Source: Brucella thiophenivorans
GTDB lineage: Bacteria; Pseudomonadota; Alphaproteobacteria; Rhizobiales; Rhizobiaceae
Reading direction: 5' to 3'
Length of the DNA: 64,000 nucleotides
Assembly: GCF_002252445.1 (NCBI RefSeq)
Contig: NZ_NNRJ01000069.1
Coordinates: 1 to 64,000 of the forward strand
Shown here: positions 57,984 to 64,000 of the stretch, piece after piece
Layout: every line of letters starts with the position of its first letter
How positions within the stretch are numbered: the stretch's first letter is position 1
Position numbers and translations under genes: made by a program
The notes under the pieces: model-generated
Told to the model about the DNA's origin: nothing
The model's input: only the letters and a program-made list of their open reading frames with translations
Database searches by the model: none

Positions 57984-58850
57984 TCAGTTGACAACTGTTA
58001 CACTGACCGTTCGGCCCGCAACCAGATGAACGTCTTGCGGCACATCTTCCAGTTTCACCCGCACCGGCACGCGTTGCGCAAGACGCACCCAGTTGAATGT
58101 GGGTGAAACATTAGCAAGCAGGCTTGTGGAATCCGTGCGCTCGCGATCTTCAATGCCGCCCGCAATGCCTTCGACCTTGCCCCTGAGCTGTATCTTACTG
58201 CCCATCACGTCAACCACGACCGGATCACCAATCTGGATACGCTCAAGTTTGTTTTCCTCGAAATAGCCCGACACATAATAGGAATCGGTATCGACCAGCG
58301 CTGTCACGGCAGAACCAGTGGTTACGTAATCGCCCGGCTGTAGTGAGAAATTGGTGATCAAGCCATTAACCGGCGCCTTGACCGAAGAACGCTCCAGATT
58401 GAGAGAAGCCAGATCACGATCAAGCTCGGCCTGACGATAGGTCGCTTCGGCCTGCATCGTCGTTGTCTCGATCTGTTCCATCTTCTGCTGCGTCACAGTC
58501 GTGTCGTTGAGTTTGTGATAGCGGGTGAGATCGCGATTGGCCATATCCAGCGCTGCTTTGCTACTGGCAAGCTTTGCTTCGGCCTGCTGCAGCGCAAGCT
58601 TATAGCGTGCCTGATCAATGCGGAAAATCACATCACCCTTTTTGACGTCCTGATTATCATGAACCAGAACTTCACTCACAAGACCCGCAACATCAGGCGC
58701 AATACGCACCACATCAGCGCGAATTTTACCATCGCGCGTCCATGGCGCATTCATATAATAATCCCAAAGATGCCAGCCAAGCAGCCCTGCCACTGTTACC
58801 ATGACAAGGGTCAGGAAAACCCGGCCGGAATGTGCAAAGAGCTTTTTCAT
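57984..58850 (-). CDS. HlyD/AaeA-type membrane fusion protein
   Basis: Periplasmic adaptor of an efflux pump. The 288-residue protein has one N-terminal transmembrane helix (about 12-30), a barrel-sandwich/lipoyl segment (APDVAGLVSEVLVHDNQDVKKGDVIFRID, about 52-80), a coiled-coil hairpin (about 85-160) and a beta-barrel with VKAPVNGLITNFSLQPGDYV. The layout fits AaeA/EmrA proteins. Its start overlaps the DUF1656 gene by ATGA. With the FUSC protein and DUF1656 it should export aromatic or other small acids; the outer-membrane channel is not encoded nearby. Confidence 0.92.
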   Translation of the reverse strand: MKKLFAHSGRVFLTLVMVTVAGLLGWHLWDYYMNAPWTRDGKIRADVVRIAPDVAGLVSEVLVHDNQDVKKGDVIFRIDQARYKLALQQAEAKLASSKAALDMANRDLTRYHKLNDTTVTQQKMEQIETTTMQAEATYRQAELDRDLASLNLERSSVKAPVNGLITNFSLQPGDYVTTGSAVTALVDTDSYYVSGYFEENKLERIQIGDPVVVDVMGSKIQLRGKVEGIAGGIEDRERTDSTSLLANVSPTFNWVRLAQRVPVRVKLEDVPQDVHLVAGRTVSVTVVN

Positions 58851-59056
58851 AGCGGTATTCCATTCAAAATTACAGCACTCACGCCGAGAATGCAGAAGTA
58901 CATGGCGGCATCAAACAAGGGTCTGTGCCAGACAAAACGATAGAAGCGGACATGCGCCAGAAGGCGCTGCATCAACGAATTAGCGAAGTAGGCACCGAGC
59001 GCCAGCACAGCCAGCGTCGGTAGATAAATTCCGTAGATGTCGAGTTCGGGTCTCAT
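58847..59056 (-). CDS. small DUF1656 (AaeX-like) membrane protein
   Basis: A 69-residue membrane protein of the DUF1656/AaeX type, with two hydrophobic segments (about 8-27 and 48-66). The pattern MRPELDIYGIYLPTLAVLALGAYF is typical. In E. coli aaeX lies in the aaeXAB operon for aromatic acid efflux; its role is unclear. ATG 59056 is chosen, with GGAG upstream; a TTG three codons before it is possible. It is translationally coupled to the HlyD-like gene. Confidence 0.85.
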   Translation of the reverse strand: MRPELDIYGIYLPTLAVLALGAYFANSLMQRLLAHVRFYRFVWHRPLFDAAMYFCILGVSAVILNGIPL

Positions 59057-59073
59057 AATTTTCAAATCTCCAT

Positions 59074-61173
59074 CTATGCCGCCTGCGGCAGCTCAAGCCG
59101 ACGCTGAGGCGGAAGCGCAAAAGGCGGCGCTTTTGGAAAAAGGTTGAAGCGCAGGCCAACCAATGCAATGCGCGGCCTTTTGGCGATGGCTGGCGAACCG
59201 CTTTCAATAATCGCGGTAATGGCGCTATCGATTGAGCCAAGCAGTTCCGCATCAATTTCGTTGCGTGTATCCAAGCTCGCTTCACGCGACAGCGCACGAT
59301 AATGCGCACCCACGCCATCCAGCACCCGGTCCACCGCTTCACGGCAAAGTTCAGGCAATTTCAGACGATATTGCTGCAGGTCGATTGTGTTCATGCCGTT
59401 GCGCAGATCACGCAGCAGATCCACCTTGGCAATATCGGCAGACGGTATCAGTGCAAGGCGCGGTGTCATCATGCCGATACGGTCGATCATTTTGAGCAAA
59501 AGACCATTCATGCGCTGACGACGATGGCGTCCTGGCTGAAGTTCGGTTGCAAACACAATATCCTTCCAACCAGCTCTCACCAGACGGCGAACACTCCATT
59601 CAGCACCAACCGAGCGAACAATTGACGTCACAACCGCTGCAATGGTGATGCCCAGAACGGTTGCCAGATTGACATTGGCGAAGCTTGCAAAATCATGCGT
59701 CAGATGGCCTTGCAGCATCAACATGTTCGGCAAATTCACACAAAGCACCATGCCAAGCAGAAACTGCGATGGAATTGCCAGCAGCAGACCGGCTGGGATC
59801 AGAAACAGTCCCAGCACCAGAACGAGCGGGAAGAAACCGTCGACCAGCGGTAGCAATGCAAACTCAAACACGAAAGCAGCCACGATTACGATAAGCAACA
59901 ACCAGCTGAATTTGCGCATGACCGGAACCGGATCGTCCATGGCTGCAAAAATACAGCAGAAGATACCCGCCATCATGGCAGCCGCACTGCCCTGTGACCA
60001 ACCTGTCGCAATCCAGAATGCAGTTGCGATACAGGTGGCAAGAAAGGCCGAGAAGCCGGAGAGAAATGCCATGCCATAGTCTCTGTGCTGCGGACGGCGC
60101 TTGAGATGGGCATCGTAACGACGCCAGCGCAGCGAGTGACGCGAACCTGAAACAATATCCTGACGCAGTGTGATGCAATCGCTCCAGATCTGAGCCAGAT
60201 CGCGCACACGTGCTGCCAGATTAAACGGCAGCAATTCGTCCCAGCTTTCGGCATTCCTGCCGTGACTTTCGATTTCTTCGACATAGCCAAGCAATCTAGC
60301 CCGGCGCTGCTCCGTCAGCTCGCTGCCGCTTTCAAGCCAGTCGCAGGCCTCATCCAGAAGCTTCTGAACTGCAGGATGCCATGGCTTTTCGCCCTCACCC
60401 GGTTTGAGGATGAGAACATCATGCAGGCTTGAAACAATCGGCAGAACAGCGACCATGCGCTGCTGCAACACGTGCAGAAGTCTTCCGACATCGCGTATAG
60501 ACGAAGTGTCATAGGCCACATGCGTCGTCAGATTGCGCAGTTCCAATGCATCCGCAGCCAGTCGCTGGCGATCACGCAGAAACTCGGGACTATCACCATC
60601 ACCACGCAGCGCGGCTACTGCAAGCTTTGAACCATCACGCAGCCAGGTATCGACACGCGCAACGATGACCGGTCCACTATGGCGTGGAAAAACCAGGCGA
60701 TTGACGAGTGCTGCACAAATGATCCCGATTGCAATTTCTTCAACACGGCCCATAGCATAGCTGAAAGTCGTTTCAGGCGCCGAAACAACAGCAAAACTAG
60801 CAATGGCGACGGTGTACCCCGCCAGCATGAAAAGATAGCTGCGTGGCGTCCCATCAAGCAGGCTGATTGCAAGACACAGCCCCATCCAAAGACCGATGGC
60901 TAAAGTGAGTATCTCAGGAGAATTAACCAGATGCGGCACGAACAGGATCGTGACCGCGCCGCCGATAATTGTACCGATGAGACGATAAAAGCCCTTCGAT
61001 GTTGTCGCACCCGAAAGCGGATGCGCAACGATATAGACGGCTGCCACCGACCAATAGGGATTAGGCAGGTCTGCCAGAAGCGCAATCCATAGCGCAAGCA
61101 TGGCGGCCGCAAAGGTCTTCAGCGAGAAGACCACGTCCCAAAATCGTGGCAATGTTTCAGCGGGCTCGATCAT
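59074..61173 (-). CDS. FUSC family (AaeB-like) efflux pump subunit
   Basis: A 699-residue inner-membrane protein with two blocks of about six hydrophobic helices each (about 15-165 and 365-500) and cytoplasmic domains between and after them, as in AaeB/YhfK-type FUSC transporters. The start VFSLKTFAAAMLALWIALLADLPNPYWSVAAVYIVAHPLSGATTSKGFYRLIGTIIG is split here over the first helix pair and is highly typical. It works with the DUF1656 and HlyD-like proteins to export aromatic carboxylates or other weak acids. The gene lies 32 bases after the MarR gene. Confidence 0.92.
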   Translation of the reverse strand: MIEPAETLPRFWDVVFSLKTFAAAMLALWIALLADLPNPYWSVAAVYIVAHPLSGATTSKGFYRLIGTIIGGAVTILFVPHLVNSPEILTLAIGLWMGLCLAISLLDGTPRSYLFMLAGYTVAIASFAVVSAPETTFSYAMGRVEEIAIGIICAALVNRLVFPRHSGPVIVARVDTWLRDGSKLAVAALRGDGDSPEFLRDRQRLAADALELRNLTTHVAYDTSSIRDVGRLLHVLQQRMVAVLPIVSSLHDVLILKPGEGEKPWHPAVQKLLDEACDWLESGSELTEQRRARLLGYVEEIESHGRNAESWDELLPFNLAARVRDLAQIWSDCITLRQDIVSGSRHSLRWRRYDAHLKRRPQHRDYGMAFLSGFSAFLATCIATAFWIATGWSQGSAAAMMAGIFCCIFAAMDDPVPVMRKFSWLLLIVIVAAFVFEFALLPLVDGFFPLVLVLGLFLIPAGLLLAIPSQFLLGMVLCVNLPNMLMLQGHLTHDFASFANVNLATVLGITIAAVVTSIVRSVGAEWSVRRLVRAGWKDIVFATELQPGRHRRQRMNGLLLKMIDRIGMMTPRLALIPSADIAKVDLLRDLRNGMNTIDLQQYRLKLPELCREAVDRVLDGVGAHYRALSREASLDTRNEIDAELLGSIDSAITAIIESGSPAIAKRPRIALVGLRFNLFPKAPPFALPPQRRLELPQAA

Positions 61174-61205
61174 CGGTTTTTCGAATGTTTGTTGAATTGG
61201 TCTGT

Positions 61206-61643
61206 TCAGGAAGGCTGGTTCTGAAATTTCTCATGCAGCTTACGCAGCACATCCATGGCGACATCCACTGCGTCGGGATCAAGGTCGCCAAGAAATGCGG
61301 TCCGCAATCGCGTTGCAGCTTTCTCAATCTTGGCAGCGATAGCACGCCCCTCATCCGTCAACTGAATAAGCCTGACGCGACGGTCACTATCATCCGCAAT
61401 GCGCCGGATCAGATTTTCGCGTTCAAGTTCATCGACAACGCGCACAATTGTAGCACCTTCAATGCCAACACGTTCAGCAAGCACACCTTGTGGAATGCAA
61501 TCACCGTGCCGCAGCAGCGTCATAAGCGGAATGGCTTTGGCATCCGAAAGACTATGTTCCGCCATTGCCGTATCAAAGGCTTTTCGCCAAGCGCGAGAAT
61601 TTGCTGAAAGCAATGGCGCGAACTCGATCCATTCCTGTTTCAT
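61206..61643 (-). CDS. MarR family transcriptional regulator
   Basis: A 145-residue winged-helix repressor. The DNA-binding core (VGIEGATIVRVVDELERENLIRRIADDSDRRVRLIQLTDEGRAIA, about 60-105) carries the wing motif DxRxxx. It precedes the FUSC efflux genes by 32 bases on the same strand, the usual place for a local repressor relieved by aromatic acids. An inverted repeat ATAGATA-N6-TATCTAT lies directly upstream and is a likely operator. No ligand can be named from sequence. Confidence 0.9.
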   Translation of the reverse strand: MKQEWIEFAPLLSANSRAWRKAFDTAMAEHSLSDAKAIPLMTLLRHGDCIPQGVLAERVGIEGATIVRVVDELERENLIRRIADDSDRRVRLIQLTDEGRAIAAKIEKAATRLRTAFLGDLDPDAVDVAMDVLRKLHEKFQNQPS

Positions 61644-61661
61644 AATTTAAGTTCCATTCAA

Positions 61662-61681
61662 ATAGATAGGTTCATATCTAT
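61662..61681. promoter_or_regulatory. probable MarR operator
   Basis: ATAGATA (61662-61668) and TATCTAT (61675-61681) form a perfect 7-bp inverted repeat with a 6-base spacer, 19 bases upstream of the MarR start codon. The overlapping GATAGGTTCA (61665-61674) recurs at 61717-61726, about five helical turns away. Confidence 0.55.
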
Positions 61682-61716
61682 ATGGATGCAATCTTATCTG
61701 TTTCCAATAGTTTTTT

Positions 61717-61726
61717 GATAGGTTCA
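61717..61726. promoter_or_regulatory. second GATAGGTTCA box
   Basis: Exact 10-base repeat of the sequence inside the proposed MarR operator, in the same orientation and 52 bases away. It lies in the divergent gap to rsmE. Confidence 0.35.
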
Positions 61727-61812
61727 ATTAATTGTGTACCTGCCCACTGCAACGCACAGGAAGTGACCAAAGCGCTTGACCATCGGCCGTGCCCTCTGTC
61801 ATCGATGCAATC

Positions 61813-62559
61813 ATGCGCGCGAATTATAAAATGCAGAGACTTTATATTGAGGGTAGCCTTGGCGATGGTGCTAGCGTGGAAGCCCCAACGCAGGCCGCCC
61901 ATTATCTCACCCATGTACTGCGGTTAAAAGACGGCGACGAACTGCTTGCCTTCAACGGACATGACGGTGAATGGAAGATGCGGCTACGCCCGGAGGGCAA
62001 GAAGCGGTTGTTTCTGGAGGCGATTGAGCGAACCCGCCCACAACCTGCGCCGTACGATCTCATCTATTGTTTCGCACCGCTAAAACAAGGGCGCCTCGAC
62101 TATATGGTGCAGAAGGCCGTCGAAATGGGCACTGGCATTTTGCAACCCGTCATTACCCAGCATACGCAGGTGCCAAAGCTTGGAACGGACCGCATTAAGG
62201 CAAACGCGATTGAAGCTGCTGAACAATGCGGCGTGCTGGCAATCCCGGAATGTCGCGATGCATTGCGCTTTGACCGCTTTTTGGAACAATGGGACCAGTC
62301 GCGCCGCCTGATCTTCTGCGATGAAGGCCATGAGACTGATGATCCTCTGACCATTCTGAGCAATCTCAAGCCTGCGCCTTATGCGGTACTGATCGGTCCT
62401 GAAGGCGGATTTTCCGACACAGAGCGCCAGCAATTGCGCAGCCTGCCTTTTGTAACCGCCATTCCACTTGGGCCCCGGATTTTGCGCGCCGATACGGCAG
62501 CTGTTGCCGCCCTGACGCTCGTGCAAGCAATATTGGGCGACTGGAAAACACCGGCATGA
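61813..62559 (+). CDS. rsmE: 16S rRNA (uracil(1498)-N3)-methyltransferase
   Basis: Methylates U1498 at the decoding site of 16S rRNA. The 248-residue SPOUT enzyme begins [14 protein letters not shown], the usual Rhizobiales form. The knot domain has [17 protein letters not shown] (about 191-207) and [24 protein letters not shown] (about 217-240), which bind S-adenosylmethionine. An in-frame ATG eight codons earlier and one six codons later are alternatives. There is no strong ribosome site. It is divergent from the MarR gene and lies 98 bases before gshA. Confidence 0.94.
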   Translation: MRANYKMQRLYIEGSLGDGASVEAPTQAAHYLTHVLRLKDGDELLAFNGHDGEWKMRLRPEGKKRLFLEAIERTRPQPAPYDLIYCFAPLKQGRLDYMVQKAVEMGTGILQPVITQHTQVPKLGTDRIKANAIEAAEQCGVLAIPECRDALRFDRFLEQWDQSRRLIFCDEGHETDDPLTILSNLKPAPYAVLIGPEGGFSDTERQQLRSLPFVTAIPLGPRILRADTAAVAALTLVQAILGDWKTPA

Positions 62560-62657
62560 TTTCAAGAAAATTCAATCTTCAATGAAATTGACTTGCGTGA
62601 TTTGACAAATTTGTCCAATCACGCTGACAAAGACAAATTCGACCAGGGACAATATGC

Positions 62658-64000
62658 ATGGCGCGCGACACGACCGATGAAACAGCACTCACAAGTGTTG
62701 AAGAACTCGCAGCCTATCTTGCTGAAGGCTCGAAGCCTAAAGATGCATGGCGCATCGGCACCGAGCACGAGAAATTTCCTTTCTACGTCGCGAACAACAG
62801 CCCTGTTCCTTATGATGGACCACGCGGTATCAAGGCTATTCTCGAGGGCATGCAAGCCATGCTCGGATGGGAACCGATCATTGATGAGGGCAATATCATC
62901 GGCCTCGTTGAACCGACCGGACAGGGTGCCATTTCGCTTGAGCCGGGTGGTCAGTTTGAATTGTCGGGTGCACCGCTCTCTTCGATTCACCAGACATGCC
63001 GCGAAGTGAATGCGCATCTTTCGCAGGTTCATGAAATTGCCGAACAGCTCGGCATTCGTTTCCTTGGACTTGGCGGCAGCCCTAAATGGACCTTGGCAGA
63101 AACCCCCGTAATGCCGAAGTCGCGCTATAACATCATGAGCAACTACATGCCGAAAGTCGGGCATGAAGGCCTGGACATGATGTATCGCACATCAACCATT
63201 CAGGTTAATCTCGACTTCAGCTCCGAAACTGATATGCGCCGTAAGATGCAGGTTTCGATGAAATTGCAGTCAATTGCGACAGCGCTCTTTGCAAGCTCAC
63301 CCTTCACCGAAGGCAAGCCTAACGGCCTGCAATCGTGGCGCTCCGACATATGGCGCGACACCGACAACCAGCGTTCCGGTGTGCTGCCATTCGTGTTTTC
63401 AGAAAATTTTGGCTTCATCGATTACGTTGAATGGGCGCTCGACGTTCCGATGTATTTCATCCTGCGTGACGGTCACTATCACGACTGCACGCATGTCACC
63501 TTCCGCCAGTTTATGAATGGCGCATTGAAGGGTGAAGTCAGCGATCCGGTGCCGAATATGGGCGACTGGACCAATCATCTTTCGACGCTTTTCCCGGAAG
63601 TTCGCTTGAAGCGCTTCCTCGAAATGCGTGGTGCTGACGGTGGCCCATGGCGTCGTATCTGCGCCCTGCCTGCTTATTGGGTTGGCCTGCTTTATGATGA
63701 TGAAGCGCTCAGTGCCGCAGAAGATCTAACCAAAGACTGGACCTATGAAGAGGTTCTGGCGCTGCGCAATGATGTGCCCGCAAAGGCGCTCAATGCATCT
63801 TTCCGTGGCAAACCTGTCGCGCAAATCGCGCGCAAGACGCTGGAAATTTCCCGCCTTGGTCTGCTTAACCGTAAGCAATTGAATGGCGATGGTTTCGACG
63901 AAACACATTTCCTTGCACCGCTTGAAGAAATCGTCGCGGCAGGCATTACCGATGCGGAGCGTATGCTCAAAGCTTACAACAGTGTATGGGCGGGTTCGGT
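62658..64000 (+). CDS. gshA: glutamate-cysteine ligase, 3' end cut by window edge
   Basis: First enzyme of glutathione synthesis, joining glutamate and cysteine. The gene starts at ATG 62658 (AGGGAC upstream) and runs off the right edge after about 447 codons. The family of alphaproteobacterial/plant-type GshA is about 455-460 residues, so only a few residues are missing. WRIGTEHEKF (about 31-40), EPGGQFELSGAPL (about 94-106), MYRTSTIQVNLDFSSE (about 175-190) and GDWTNHLSTLFPEVRLKRFLEMRGADGG (about 302-330) are all present. The glutathione product is the ligand of Kef-type systems, one of which is encoded at 17.9 kb. Confidence 0.95.
   Translation, partial: MARDTTDETALTSVEELAAYLAEGSKPKDAWRIGTEHEKFPFYVANNSPVPYDGPRGIKAILEGMQAMLGWEPIIDEGNIIGLVEPTGQGAISLEPGGQFELSGAPLSSIHQTCREVNAHLSQVHEIAEQLGIRFLGLGGSPKWTLAETPVMPKSRYNIMSNYMPKVGHEGLDMMYRTSTIQVNLDFSSETDMRRKMQVSMKLQSIATALFASSPFTEGKPNGLQSWRSDIWRDTDNQRSGVLPFVFSENFGFIDYVEWALDVPMYFILRDGHYHDCTHVTFRQFMNGALKGEVSDPVPNMGDWTNHLSTLFPEVRLKRFLEMRGADGGPWRRICALPAYWVGLLYDDEALSAAEDLTKDWTYEEVLALRNDVPAKALNASFRGKPVAQIARKTLEISRLGLLNRKQLNGDGFDETHFLAPLEEIVAAGITDAERMLKAYNSVWAGS

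Overview
The window is a gene-dense stretch of a Rhizobiales (alphaproteobacterial) chromosome. It most resembles the Brucella/Ochrobactrum group: hisS-hisZ-hisG in one run, a FucP-type sugar carrier close to Brucella GluP, a CIRCE-controlled groESL, small DUF2093 and DUF4170 proteins, an lpxK-waaA-DUF374 lipid A block, a manB-manC pair and a glcDEF operon. Species was assigned from gene content and residue patterns only; no database search was possible. There are no rRNA or tRNA genes, phage genes, transposases or CRISPR arrays.

Layout. 1-4.3 kb: a catalase cut by the left edge, divergent oxyR, and guaB. 4.3-9.7 kb: a ClC-type chloride transporter, a Tat-exported P1/S58 peptidase and translationally coupled manB-manC (GDP-mannose supply). 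9.8-17.6 kb: mutL and a DUF2093 gene on the plus strand face a long minus-strand run, pmbA/tldE > cysQ-like phosphatase > DUF4170 > DUF374 acyltransferase-like > waaA > lpxK, which finishes the Kdo-lipid A core. 17.7-26.8 kb: a 142-bp palindrome, a CPA2/Kef-type antiporter, a patatin, a pair of M16 peptidases (one with and one without the zinc motif) and an RNA-modification group (rsmD, a pseudouridine synthase with a very long Arg/Gly-rich tail, tadA). 26.9-34.6 kb: cytochrome b561, a lipoprotein, ileS, a MipA/OmpV outer-membrane protein, ribF and a HAD phosphatase. 35-41.5 kb: groES-groEL with its promoter and CIRCE operator, a structured 3' region, fumC, DoxX and gluP. 41.5-49.5 kb: hisG-hisZ-hisS, LysE exporter, tag, an L,D-transpeptidase, an aldo/keto reductase, DUF2000 and an Lrp regulator. 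49.5-57.9 kb: glcF-glcE-glcD with a divergent LysR gene, a small membrane protein, a FadR-type regulator coupled to a metallophosphatase, an overlooked 45-residue membrane peptide and a glutamine amidotransferase. 58-64 kb: an AaeA/AaeX/AaeB-like efflux operon behind a MarR gene, rsmE and gshA cut by the right edge.

Most genes are housekeeping or envelope functions. I did not find a clearly new multi-gene system. The points most worth following are non-coding or very small: a dispersed intergenic palindrome family (five core copies), the long palindrome before the Kef gene, the 45-codon membrane peptide, a 33-codon ORF overlapping the L,D-transpeptidase start, a hairpin-rich region after groEL, and several operator-like repeats beside regulator genes.
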